Shown here: positions 9,462 through 17,221 of the stretch, in pieces
Numbering within the stretch: position 1 is the stretch's first letter
Layout of the letters: every line of letters begins with the position of its first letter
NCBI GenBank assembly: GCA_964533215.1
Contig: CAZHLJ010000007.1
Coordinates: 62,001-126,000 of the forward strand
Length of the DNA stretch: 64,000 nt
Source: Bact-08 sp964533215
GTDB taxonomy: Bacteria > Bacteroidota > Bacteroidia > Bacteroidales > UBA932
Reading direction: 5' to 3'
Translations under genes and position numbers: made by a program
Notes under the pieces: generated by a model
What the model was told of the DNA's origin: nothing
Seen by the model: only the letters and a program-made list of their open reading frames with translations
Database searches by the model: none

Positions 9462-9469
9462 TACTTTTG
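9462..9469 (+). promoter_or_regulatory. Bacteroidetes -7 promoter box for the HAD gene
   Basis: TACTTTTG matches TAnnTTTG and ends only 5 bases before the ATG at 9475. It lies inside the longer frame that opens at 9403, which argues for 9475 as the true start and implies a leader of almost zero length. Confidence 0.5.
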
Positions 9470-9474
9470 CCACT

Positions 9475-10185
9475 ATGAAGAATGAAAAGAAATTCAACAG
9501 CAATATTAAACTCATAGCATTCGACGCAGACGACACTCTATGGGTTAACGAACTCCACTATCGCAAAGCAGAGGAACGCTTTGGAAAGATGATGTCCAAG
9601 TACTGCACACCGAAAGAGGCAAATGACCTTCTTCTCAAGGTAGAAAAGGACAACCTGCCACTTTTGGGTTACGGCTCAAAACCATTTATAATATCCCTTA
9701 TCGAATGTGGCATTCAGATAAGCGGGAAGAGACTCTCAAATGACGATATACTGGAGCTGATAGAGATCGGCAAGGCCACCATAGGGCAGGAGATGATTCT
9801 CTACCCACAGGTAAAAAGCGTCCTTGAAAAACTCTCAACAAAATATATGCTCACCCTTGCAACCAAAGGCGACCTTAAGGAACAGGAGTCAAAAATCGCT
9901 CGCTCCGGTCTTGAAAAATACTTCTCCCGGATTGAAATCATGAGCGAGAAGACTTCGGACAACTATCAGAGAATAATTGAACAGCACAACATCACTCCGG
10001 GACAATTCATGATGGTCGGAAATAGTTTCAAATCGGATATAAAGCCTGTGCTGGAGATAGGAGGCAATGCCATTTACATTCCCTGCGAGATAATATGGGC
10101 ACATGAAGTAGTTGAGGAGATAGACCATCCAAAACTTATAAAAGCAGAAAAAATAAGCGACATATTAAACCTATTTGAGATATGA
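9475..10185 (+). CDS. HAD-superfamily phosphatase-like hydrolase
   Basis: A 236-residue cytoplasmic HAD hydrolase. Motif I is IAFDADDTLW (nucleophile Asp and acid/base Asp), motif II lies in MLTLATKGD, the conserved Lys is in LKEQESKI, and motif IV is MVGNSFKSDI. A helical cap is inserted after motif I, as in phosphoglycolate-phosphatase-like enzymes. The substrate is not evident. The frame is open from 9403, but a -7 promoter box at 9462-9469 and the poor match of the extra 24 residues favour MKNEKKF at 9475. The stop overlaps the next gene (ATGA), so the two are translationally coupled. Confidence 0.85.
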   Translation: MKNEKKFNSNIKLIAFDADDTLWVNELHYRKAEERFGKMMSKYCTPKEANDLLLKVEKDNLPLLGYGSKPFIISLIECGIQISGKRLSNDDILELIEIGKATIGQEMILYPQVKSVLEKLSTKYMLTLATKGDLKEQESKIARSGLEKYFSRIEIMSEKTSDNYQRIIEQHNITPGQFMMVGNSFKSDIKPVLEIGGNAIYIPCEIIWAHEVVEEIDHPKLIKAEKISDILNLFEI

Positions 10186-10769
10186 TACCCTTTCTTAAAA
10201 ACAGAAGCTACAGACGGTTCTATCAGGAAGAGGAAATCTCAGAGGAAAATCTGAGGAAAATGGTAGAGGCCGCACGCCTCTCCCCCTCTTCGAGAAACGT
10301 CCAGCCAATTAAGTTCTATGCCTGCAACGACCGCAGTATGAACAGCCGGATTTTTCCAAACCTAGGGTGGGCAGGGTATCTGAAAGAGTGGAACGGCCCT
10401 CAGGAGGGAGAAAGGCCATCAGCATATATAATACTGCTTCACGACAAAGATATATCTGCAAGCTATTCGTGCGACAACGGCATCTTTGCCCAAAGCATTC
10501 TTCTACAGGCAGTCGATCTCGGCTTTGGCGGATGTATGATAGGTACATTTAAGAAAGAGCCTCTTTCCATACTACTTGACCTGCCGGACAATCTGGAAAT
10601 AATATTGGTGATAGCCCTTGGCAAACCTAAGGAGATAGTTGTAGTAGAAGAGATGAAAAATGGTGACTTTAAATACTGGAGAGACCAGGACCAAAATCAC
10701 CATGTTCCAAAAAGGACTCTGGACGAGCTTATCTACAAGCCCAAAGTGGATAAGTCTATATTGAGCTGA
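10182..10769 (+). CDS. Nitroreductase family flavoprotein
   Basis: A 195-residue FMN-dependent oxidoreductase-like protein. The N-terminus NRSYRRFYQEEEISEENLRKMVEAARLSPSSRNVQPIKFY has the Arg-Ser-x-Arg and SPSSRNxQP pattern that binds FMN phosphate, and LGFGGCMIGTF and VIALGKP are the usual later motifs. The physiological electron acceptor cannot be deduced. It starts inside the HAD stop codon and its last 37 bases overlap the 3' end of the convergent TonB receptor gene. Confidence 0.9.
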   Translation: MIPFLKNRSYRRFYQEEEISEENLRKMVEAARLSPSSRNVQPIKFYACNDRSMNSRIFPNLGWAGYLKEWNGPQEGERPSAYIILLHDKDISASYSCDNGIFAQSILLQAVDLGFGGCMIGTFKKEPLSILLDLPDNLEIILVIALGKPKEIVVVEEMKNGDFKYWRDQDQNHHVPKRTLDELIYKPKVDKSILS

Positions 10770-12820
10770 GTGTAAACGTAACGACCTAAAGAACGGTTAG
10801 AAGAGCTATCCAGATACTGAATATCGAACATATTATTCACACCCATGCTGACTGTGAAACCTGAGCCGAATGTATGCCATACTTTAAGATCAAAAATGCC
10901 GTAAGAGGGAATGTTGTTTACATATTTATCAGTATCAGGGCTGTTTGCCGAATCCATGAATTGTGAGCTGATATGACTGTAAACTGCATTTACGCTAAGG
11001 ATGTTGTTCCTCCAGGTTGCCCCTGCATGAAACATATGCTGTGGCGTATAAGTCAGATATTTACCATCCAAGTTCACGTTCCCTACTTTTTCATCGACCT
11101 TATAATCAACTATTTTAGAATGAGTATAGGTATAGTTTGCAAACAGGTCAAGTCCATTTACAGGAGAGTAATTAAGGTCGATTTCTCCACCGTAGATCTC
11201 AACCTCACCAATATTCTGAAGACTGAGAAGAGGCTTGTTCTTATTCCCTATTTTAATTGTCTTGCCAGTATTGACGGCATAGTGGAAATCGGTACCCAGA
11301 GAGTAGTATAAAGATGGGGATATTATGAGTGATTTTGCAAGAGTCACATCACTGCCAACTTCAAATGTATTTATATGTTCCGGTTTTAAAGAGGTGTTTG
11401 CAAGGATCACCCCGCCGCTTATTGATCCGGTTCTTGTCATATCCTCAAGGCTTCCTGGCCTGAACCCTCTTGAACCAGAGAAATAGACTCTTCCCATGTT
11501 GTCAAATTTGTATTGGATCGCAAGCTTGGGACTAAGTGATGACCATGTTGAATTATCCAAAGAACCGGTATATGGGCTCAGGTAATTGGTTACAGAAGTA
11601 CCTCCTTCAATGAAAAAGCCGCCATCATCCATTTTTACAAAATCTGCACGCAAAGAGGGTATTGCAGTAATTCTACCATCCAGGAAACTAATCTCATCCT
11701 GAAGGTAAAATGAGCCTGAGTTGGATCTTCCTTTATTGATTACAACATCTGATACTGTTCTGTATACATCCTTCCCTTCTACAACACCCCCCTTGTATTC
11801 AAGTCCGGCACCAATACAGTTGTTCCTTATTCCATTGTAATTATAGGAAAGCCATGCACCGTAATCCTTTCTGTCCGCATCCACATCATAGATGTCACTT
11901 CCTTTCCACTTATTCTCAACATAATTCTCAGTACTCAGAAATGTTGTGAAATTCCAGTCGGAGGTGGAATTTTTTCCATTATAGCTAAGGCGGTAGTTGT
12001 TGTTGGTATAGTGGTTGACTCCATCCAGGATACCACCTTTGGCATACAGCCTCTCACCTTTACCTCTTATCGCGTCTGTAGACGACATATTGAACTCAAC
12101 CCTGTTGTTGTCATTAATATAGCAGCCCAATACTCCTCCTATGCTTTTTTCATTCAGATTCATATTAATGGTTGTCGAATCTCTCTTTGTGCTGGGGTTA
12201 TATCCGTCGCTCTTCCTTACAAACCCATTGATACCGCCATAAACCTGTCCCTTACGCAGAGTCATGCTGGCTCTTGTAGAGAGGGTATTATAATTGGCAA
12301 ACTCCACTTGGGCAGATCCTCTGAATCCCTCAAGTGCAGCTTTGGTAATATAGTTGATTGTTCCTCCCATGGCATTACCTCCATAGATGTTGGAATTAGG
12401 CCCCTTTACAACTTCCACTCTGTCTATTGTTGCAAGATTTATCATTGAGAAGTTTGCACTTCCGGTTGAGGTTTTGTTGATAGGAACTCCGTCTACCATT
12501 ATGAGAGTACGGGCCTGCTCTTTTCCCACTCCTCTTCCCACTACCGAAGCATGCTTGTCAAATATTCCAAGGTTTCTGGTTACAAAAAAACCTGACATAT
12601 TCTTTAGTATATCCTCAGCGCTGAAAATGTTGTTTGCATTAATGCTTCTTGCAGGAATAGACTTAACCCTCACAGGTATATCCAATACCTTTCTCTCGTT
12701 TTTAGTTGCGCTCACAACCACATCATTTAGATTGTACATTTTTACAGTGTCATTGTCCTGTGCAGATAGACCGCTGCAAAATAACAAACCAGAAGTAATC
12801 AGTAAAAACTGTTTTCTCAT
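10733..12820 (-). CDS. TonB-dependent outer-membrane receptor in the Mo/W operon
   Basis: A 695-residue receptor with signal peptide (cleavage near GLSAQ), a plug domain starting LNDVVVSATKNERKVLDIPV, with GVPINKTSTGSANFSMINLATIDRVEVVKGP and YGGNAMGGTINY, and a beta-barrel of about 550 residues. There is no STN or carboxypeptidase-like extension, so it is of the siderophore/cobalamin-receptor class, not SusC. It lies 23 bp downstream of the wtpA-like gene and is the last gene of an operon with a ModE-like regulator, which makes a molybdate, tungstate or metal-chelate ligand the leading guess. The 3' end overlaps the convergent nitroreductase gene by 37 bases. Confidence 0.9.
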   Translation of the reverse strand: MRKQFLLITSGLLFCSGLSAQDNDTVKMYNLNDVVVSATKNERKVLDIPVRVKSIPARSINANNIFSAEDILKNMSGFFVTRNLGIFDKHASVVGRGVGKEQARTLIMVDGVPINKTSTGSANFSMINLATIDRVEVVKGPNSNIYGGNAMGGTINYITKAALEGFRGSAQVEFANYNTLSTRASMTLRKGQVYGGINGFVRKSDGYNPSTKRDSTTINMNLNEKSIGGVLGCYINDNNRVEFNMSSTDAIRGKGERLYAKGGILDGVNHYTNNNYRLSYNGKNSTSDWNFTTFLSTENYVENKWKGSDIYDVDADRKDYGAWLSYNYNGIRNNCIGAGLEYKGGVVEGKDVYRTVSDVVINKGRSNSGSFYLQDEISFLDGRITAIPSLRADFVKMDDGGFFIEGGTSVTNYLSPYTGSLDNSTWSSLSPKLAIQYKFDNMGRVYFSGSRGFRPGSLEDMTRTGSISGGVILANTSLKPEHINTFEVGSDVTLAKSLIISPSLYYSLGTDFHYAVNTGKTIKIGNKNKPLLSLQNIGEVEIYGGEIDLNYSPVNGLDLFANYTYTHSKIVDYKVDEKVGNVNLDGKYLTYTPQHMFHAGATWRNNILSVNAVYSHISSQFMDSANSPDTDKYVNNIPSYGIFDLKVWHTFGSGFTVSMGVNNMFDIQYLDSSSNRSLGRYVYTQLNIDLSTLGL

Positions 12821-12843
12821 ATTAATTGAAAGTGTTTATTTAG

Positions 12844-13797
12844 TTATTGTTTAACGGGTGCCTGACCCATTTTTTTCAAAATTCTCCGACCGCCCTCATC
12901 AGAGAGCAGAAATTCCACAAAAGCTTCTGCAACGGCTCTGTTTGGAGCTTTATCCAGAATCGTTATGCCATAAACCATTGCCTCGCCCTTCATTGTAAGC
13001 TTCTCTCCTGGCCTGGAACCTCTTATATAGGTGCTGACCTTTGCATAATAAGAGTTGAGTTCCGGATTACCAAGGTTTATCTTCTCAGGAAGCCTCAGAT
13101 ATTTAAGGTGATGCTGTTCTGCAACCGATCTGTACAGAAAAATATAGTCCACAGATCTGGTCTCCAGCAATGCCAGCAGATCTACCTCCTTTGGTCTTAT
13201 GAAGCGTGTATCCTTTGCCTGAATCTTATCTGCCAGGCCGATAGCGGAGATCCCTTTATCTGCGAAATCCATCTCGGCAAGCTTCAACGTCAGCACAGTC
13301 CTGTAACCACATGGGTCGGCATCTGGATCTGCCCTTCCGATAACTACATCTTCCCCCAGAAGTATTTTTGCCCAGTTGCTGGTATCTATCTCACCTGCAT
13401 GCGCAGACCTGTCGGTATAGACTATTGCCATCTCATTTGTGGCAAAGTGGATATTCTGGGATGTATATTGCGGAATAAGCAGTTTGTCTATTACTGAGTA
13501 GTCTGCCGAGGCCATTATGTCGCAGTCCCGTTTAAGTTCGGTAATTTTCCTGGCAGCATCCATACTTCCGGATGCCTCAGTGAGGACATTGACCCCTGGA
13601 TTAAGCAGCATGAAGGTATCAGCCATTGCCTTTATTGGCATGGAAAGAGAGCCGGCATGAAATATAATAAGATCACCGCTCAGCCGTGAAGCTGTCTGAC
13701 CGTTTTTTTTACCTCCGCAGGAACACAGCAATGAAACTGAAATGAACGACAAGAGCAAAGATCTGCTCAACAATTTTTTACAACAATTTTTATTCAT
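12844..13797 (-). CDS. wtpA: WtpA/ModA-type tungstate/molybdate-binding lipoprotein
   Basis: A 317-residue lipoprotein (lipobox near LLCSC, residue 27) with a periplasmic-binding fold. LIIFHAGSLSMPIKAMADTF, EASGSMDAARKI, CDIMASADY, TNEMAIVYTDRS, DADPCGYR and LLALLETRSVDYIFLYRSVA match the archaeal-type WtpA/ModA proteins, in which Asp of DPCGYR and a Glu near the LLALLE segment contribute to octahedral oxyanion binding. No wtpB permease or wtpC ATPase gene lies beside it; instead a TonB receptor follows. It overlaps the modE-like gene by 8 bases. Distinguishing tungstate from molybdate is not possible by sequence. Confidence 0.85.
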   Translation of the reverse strand: MNKNCCKKLLSRSLLLSFISVSLLCSCGGKKNGQTASRLSGDLIIFHAGSLSMPIKAMADTFMLLNPGVNVLTEASGSMDAARKITELKRDCDIMASADYSVIDKLLIPQYTSQNIHFATNEMAIVYTDRSAHAGEIDTSNWAKILLGEDVVIGRADPDADPCGYRTVLTLKLAEMDFADKGISAIGLADKIQAKDTRFIRPKEVDLLALLETRSVDYIFLYRSVAEQHHLKYLRLPEKINLGNPELNSYYAKVSTYIRGSRPGEKLTMKGEAMVYGITILDKAPNRAVAEAFVEFLLSDEGGRRILKKMGQAPVKQ

Positions 13798-14167
13798 TTA
13801 TCGATCTGAAAAAATTCCTTACATTTTCTTTAACAAGTTCATTTATCTCCCGACGGAGTTTTCTGTATCCCTCCAGCAATTTTCTTCCGTCATCTGTGAG
13901 AACGGAATGTCCACCCTCCTTTCCTCCACGTTGGGTATCTATCAGAATAAAGCCCAATCTTTTCTCGCACTCTTTGATTCTCCCCCAGGCCTTTCTGTAG
14001 CTGATATCCATATCCTCTGCTGCAAGAGTGAGGGATCCAAGCTCCTCAACCTTTTCAAGAAGCTTGAAATGCTCTTCTCCCAATATCTCCCCCTCTCCTC
14101 TCTTTGAGAGCCAGAGGCGGAAGTCGAGAAACACATCGTAATATTTAGATCCTTTTAATCCAGCCAT
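13790..14167 (-). CDS. ModE-type winged-helix regulator, DNA-binding domain only
   Basis: A 125-residue protein matching the N-terminal LysR-like winged helix of ModE: EHFKLLEKVEELGSLTLAAEDMDISYRKAWGRIKECEKRLG, then the wing segment GGKEGGHSVLTDDGRKLLEGYRKL. ModE represses molybdate-uptake genes when molybdate binds its C-terminal TOBE domains, but this protein stops after the DNA-binding and dimer-helix part and has no TOBE region. It begins directly after the upstream lipoprotein stop (TAAATG) and overlaps wtpA, so it is probably an autoregulator of this operon. Confidence 0.88.
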   Translation of the reverse strand: MAGLKGSKYYDVFLDFRLWLSKRGEGEILGEEHFKLLEKVEELGSLTLAAEDMDISYRKAWGRIKECEKRLGFILIDTQRGGKEGGHSVLTDDGRKLLEGYRKLRREINELVKENVRNFFRSINE

Positions 14168-15223
14168 TTAATATAGGGTAATTTTGCTGACACCTTTTAT
14201 GGATCTGTCGGCAAACATATCACAGCCGGCATAGAAAGAGAATGTCTCATAACCTTTATCCTTGCTTGCTCCAAACATCAGCAGAGGCTCCTGTTGGTCA
14301 TTGCGGTTCATAAGTTCCGACAGAGAGAAGGAAGCGCGGTAACCGTCTACCCCCTCAATACAAATTAGCCCTTCTCTCAGATGCTTTTCATCCTTAGGAT
14401 AGTAGGGTTTCATCACCTCTTCCAAAGAGACTCCGGTAAATGTCTTGTATCCCTTGTAACCCATTCCATGACCATAATATACCGATTCAAAAGAGAGCAG
14501 AGGCAGGTTTTCCGGAAGCTTGCTGAGACTGGCATAAAGAGAGTCTGGGCCATTAAGCTTAAGAGCCTCTGAATAGAATTTGTCGGGATTCCTGTTTACT
14601 ATAAAGTCTCCTTTCAAGGATTTTATTACAATTTTAACCGGATCGGAAATGTTCCTGACTGTGAATTTATCCGTTCCAACAACCACCTTTGAGTTTTTTG
14701 GCAAAGTCCACTTCTCTCCTGTTTTTCCCGGCACTACCCTTGTCACATTCTTTGCAATGATTATTTGATACATATTGGCTGAGTAAAAGATCTCCCCCCA
14801 GCTGAACGTGGCAAACTCCCCCTTGTCGTTCCAGACCTCAACATAAAGATCTACCGGTGGAAAAAAGGTCTCCTTGCTTACTTTGTCAACCTTGACAGTA
14901 CTCAGAATGTCGCAAAGTGCATATCCGTCATATCTGAACAGCCCTTCAAACTTGACAGTGTCTCCACTCATCCTGGCCTCCTTGATTGCTACTGAATGCC
15001 ATGGGATGTTTTCCAACGATATTGAAACATCTCTCTCCACCTCCCCTGTAATTAGTATCTCCTTGGGTGTATTAAGGTTGGATGCCTTTTCCTGATTGAA
15101 GTAGTTGTTGGCCCCGGATCCCCATATAAGAGTAGATCCTGAGAACGCATCAATATGCAAATATTTGCAACTCGAAGTGGTAAAAAAAAGTGCTGTCAGC
15201 ACTATAAGGGATTTGATCTTCAT
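14168..15223 (-). CDS. Lipoprotein with two SUOX-like (molybdopterin-oxidoreductase fold) modules
   Basis: A 351-residue lipoprotein from the start MKIKSLIVLTALFF (lipobox TTSSC). It appears to contain two related modules. The first runs from ITGEVERDVSISLENIPW through FRYDGYALCDIL to VTRVVPGKTGEKW; the second from LPLLSFESVYYG through YKTFTGVSLEEVM and EGVDGYRASFSLSEL to VSKITLY. The pattern of a short strand, then GV/GY-x-L-x-x-h, then DGY-x-x-x-F/S-L resembles the sulfite-oxidase-type molybdopterin fold, but a cofactor Cys ligand is not obvious. First gene of the modE-wtpA-receptor operon. The longer frame to 15331 runs into the divergent gene and is not preferred. Confidence 0.6.
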   Translation of the reverse strand: MKIKSLIVLTALFFTTSSCKYLHIDAFSGSTLIWGSGANNYFNQEKASNLNTPKEILITGEVERDVSISLENIPWHSVAIKEARMSGDTVKFEGLFRYDGYALCDILSTVKVDKVSKETFFPPVDLYVEVWNDKGEFATFSWGEIFYSANMYQIIIAKNVTRVVPGKTGEKWTLPKNSKVVVGTDKFTVRNISDPVKIVIKSLKGDFIVNRNPDKFYSEALKLNGPDSLYASLSKLPENLPLLSFESVYYGHGMGYKGYKTFTGVSLEEVMKPYYPKDEKHLREGLICIEGVDGYRASFSLSELMNRNDQQEPLLMFGASKDKGYETFSFYAGCDMFADRSIKGVSKITLY

Positions 15224-15296
15224 ACAACATATTTTTACGAAGATAATGAAAAAACCGCTACCTTTCGGCATATTTCTGTTTATAGCTATAAAAAAG

Positions 15297-16361
15297 ATGG
15301 AGATTAAACCAATTTCTTTTATCGATATCAATAATACCCGGCCACTGGTAATTGCAGGGCCATGCAGTGCAGAGAGCGAAGAACAGGTTTTGGCTACAGC
15401 TCGTGAACTTGCTTCTTATGGAGTGAGAATTTTCAGGGCAGGAATATGGAAACCTCGCACCAAACCTGGAGGCTTTGAGGGTGTCGGTAAAGAGGGGCTT
15501 AAATGGCTAAAAGAGGTAAAGCTTCAGACAGGCATGTACACAGCAACCGAAGTTGCCAATTCGAGACATGTCAGCGAAGCTCTCAGAGCGGGTGTGGATA
15601 TTCTTTGGATTGGAGCACGCACAACGGCAAATCCTTTCGCAGTACAGGAAATTGCAGAAGCATTGCAAGGTGTGGATGTAAGGGTATTGGTAAAAAACCC
15701 GGTAAACCCGGATATAGATTTATGGATTGGTGCAATGGAAAGATTGCAGAACAGCGGTATAAATCAGATAGCTGCCGTTCACAGAGGATTCAGTTCCTAT
15801 GAAAAGGGGCTTTTCCGAAACCTTCCTCAGTGGCATATTCCCATCGAATTGAAAAGAAGATTGCCTGGTCTGACAATGATATGCGATCCAAGCCACATAG
15901 GCGGGAAATCTGAACTAATCCTTCCTATTTCACAACAGGCAATGGATCTCGGTTTTGACGGACTGATGATCGAATCCCATAATTATCCTTGCAAAGCACT
16001 TAGTGACAGCCAGCAGCAGATTACCCCGGATTTATTGAAAGGTATACTTGCAACCCTTGTGATCAGAGAATCTTCGGATTCATCTGATTCACTAAGTGAA
16101 TTGAGAAGAGAGATTGACGAATTGGATGAAAGGCTGCTGGATCTTATTTCCAGGAGGATGTCTGTTGCCCGCGAGATTGGCCGCTATAAAAAGCAGAACA
16201 ATATGCCTGTCTTGCAGCCTGCACGCTATGAGCACCTTGTAACCGAAAAACTCTCTCAGGCCAATGAATTGCAATTGGACGAGGGTTTTGTAAAAACTAT
16301 TCTGGAAGCTCTTCACGAAGAATCAGTAAGGCAGCAGATTGAAATAATCAACCCTGATTAA
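15297..16361 (+). CDS. Bifunctional DAHP synthase / chorismate mutase
   Basis: A 354-residue cytoplasmic enzyme of the shikimate pathway. The N-terminal about 260 residues are a class Ib-type DAHP synthase (LVIAGPCSAES, FRAGIWKPRTKPGGFEG, WIGARTTANPF, LVKNPVNPD, VHRGFSSYEKG, MICDPSHIGGK), condensing phosphoenolpyruvate with erythrose 4-phosphate. The C-terminal about 85 residues are an AroQ chorismate mutase (LRREIDELDERLLDLISRRMSVAREIGRYKK). This fusion is common in Bacteroidetes and allows feedback control of both steps. MEIKPISF at 15297 is chosen over frames extending to 15246 or 15105. A near-consensus -7 (TACCTTTC) lies at about 15259. The stop overlaps the convergent thiS-like stop by 4 bases. 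Confidence 0.95.
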   Translation: MEIKPISFIDINNTRPLVIAGPCSAESEEQVLATARELASYGVRIFRAGIWKPRTKPGGFEGVGKEGLKWLKEVKLQTGMYTATEVANSRHVSEALRAGVDILWIGARTTANPFAVQEIAEALQGVDVRVLVKNPVNPDIDLWIGAMERLQNSGINQIAAVHRGFSSYEKGLFRNLPQWHIPIELKRRLPGLTMICDPSHIGGKSELILPISQQAMDLGFDGLMIESHNYPCKALSDSQQQITPDLLKGILATLVIRESSDSSDSLSELRREIDELDERLLDLISRRMSVAREIGRYKKQNNMPVLQPARYEHLVTEKLSQANELQLDEGFVKTILEALHEESVRQQIEIINPD

Positions 16362-16561
16362 CCTCCGCTTACAAGATGTATTATTTTCAGATCATCTCCC
16401 TCTTTGACTAAAGTTGTGCCATAGGTGTCTTTCTTCACCAACTGGTCATTCAGTCTTACCACCAGCATTTTAAAGGCAAACGACTTTGATTCCATTATCG
16501 CTGAGACTGAAAGCTCCTCCCCCTCGAACATTTCCGGTCTGTTATTAAGAGTTATCTTCAT
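16358..16561 (-). CDS. ThiS/MoaD-like ubiquitin-fold sulfur carrier
   Basis: A 67-residue protein beginning MKITLNN and ending in the Gly-Gly tail (HLVSGG) that is adenylated and thiocarboxylated by a ThiF/MoeB-type E1 enzyme. The middle part (FKMLVVRLNDQLVKKDTYGTTLVKEGDDLKIIHLV) is the standard ThiS beta-grasp pattern. Its start overlaps the thiF-like stop (ATGA), so the pair is coupled. No other thiamine genes are near, and the pair is divergent from a tungsten-pterin oxidoreductase, so delivery of sulfur for the pyranopterin cofactor is a reasonable alternative to thiamine synthesis. Confidence 0.85.
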   Translation of the reverse strand: MKITLNNRPEMFEGEELSVSAIMESKSFAFKMLVVRLNDQLVKKDTYGTTLVKEGDDLKIIHLVSGG

Positions 16562-17154
16562 TTTTGCAATTTTCCATTTAACAGTATTTCCAAAACCTTA
16601 TCTGCCTGCATATTCGACACAATATTCACTCTGGGTGCAAGAGGCGGATTCTCTTCCGAAACTTCACTCTGCTCATCACCGCAAACATAGAGATTCCCAG
16701 ATTCGACAACCTTTAACTTATCCACTCCACCCCAGCCTGCCATTCCAGAACCCGCCACCAATGGTTTATCAGAAAGATTTGTAAGCATATAGCTAATAAA
16801 CATCTCCTTTTGGGAGGCTTTATCAAAAGCCTCAACTACAACATCACATGTAGAGTAGAGAAGCTTTATGTTCTTTCTGGTAACCTTGGTGTCATGTACC
16901 TGTATACATGCATTGGAGTTTATTCTGAGAAGATTGTCCCTTAATGCATACACCTTTTTCTGGCCTATCTGGTCCGAAAAGTAAAATTGTCTGTTGAGGT
17001 TCGCAGACGATACAACATCGAAGTCCGCAATTATCAGCTTTCCCACTCCACTTCTCAGAAGTGAACCGGCACAATTGGACCCTAAACCGCCTGCTCCGGC
17101 TATTCCAACTACTTTTTGTGACAGAATTGCCTTAATTTGATGAAATGTTGGCAT
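16558..17154 (-). CDS. ThiF/MoeB-family adenylyltransferase (short form)
   Basis: A 198-residue E1-like enzyme with the nucleotide-binding motif VVGIAGAGGLGSNCAGSLLRSG, the Asp loop LIIADFDVVSSANLNRQFYF, and the downstream segment VVVEAFDKASQKEMF. This matches the short ThiF family 2, which lacks the rhodanese tail and the CxxC zinc sites of larger MoeB proteins. It activates the C-terminal glycine of the carrier encoded immediately downstream. The 67-bp gap to the divergent aor gene carries a perfect palindrome, suggesting shared control with the oxidoreductase. Confidence 0.88.
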   Translation of the reverse strand: MPTFHQIKAILSQKVVGIAGAGGLGSNCAGSLLRSGVGKLIIADFDVVSSANLNRQFYFSDQIGQKKVYALRDNLLRINSNACIQVHDTKVTRKNIKLLYSTCDVVVEAFDKASQKEMFISYMLTNLSDKPLVAGSGMAGWGGVDKLKVVESGNLYVCGDEQSEVSEENPPLAPRVNIVSNMQADKVLEILLNGKLQK

Positions 17155-17171
17155 TACAAAGGTTGTTTTGG

Positions 17172-17186
17172 TTACAAATTTTGTAA
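17172..17186. promoter_or_regulatory. Palindromic operator candidate between thiF-like and aor genes
   Basis: TTACAAATTTTGTAA is a perfect inverted repeat (7-bp arms, one central base) in the divergent intergenic region. A further TTACAAA lies at 17154-17160, one 18-base step away. No TAnnTTTG box is obvious on either side. The position suggests a regulator binding site shared by both directions; the regulator is unknown and the sequence does not resemble the E. coli ModE box. Confidence 0.5.
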
Positions 17187-17221
17187 ATTTACCAATTATT
17201 ATTCAAAATTAAAAACAGACC

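Noticed and set aside
15105..15296. N-terminal extension of the DAHP synthase frame
   Set aside because: It runs antisense through the 5' end of the divergent lipoprotein gene and is not part of the family.
16358..17154. thiS/thiF-like pair as part of a thiamine operon
   Set aside because: No thiC, thiG, thiH or TPP riboswitch in the window; the divergent AOR gene gives a better context, though thiamine synthesis is not excluded.
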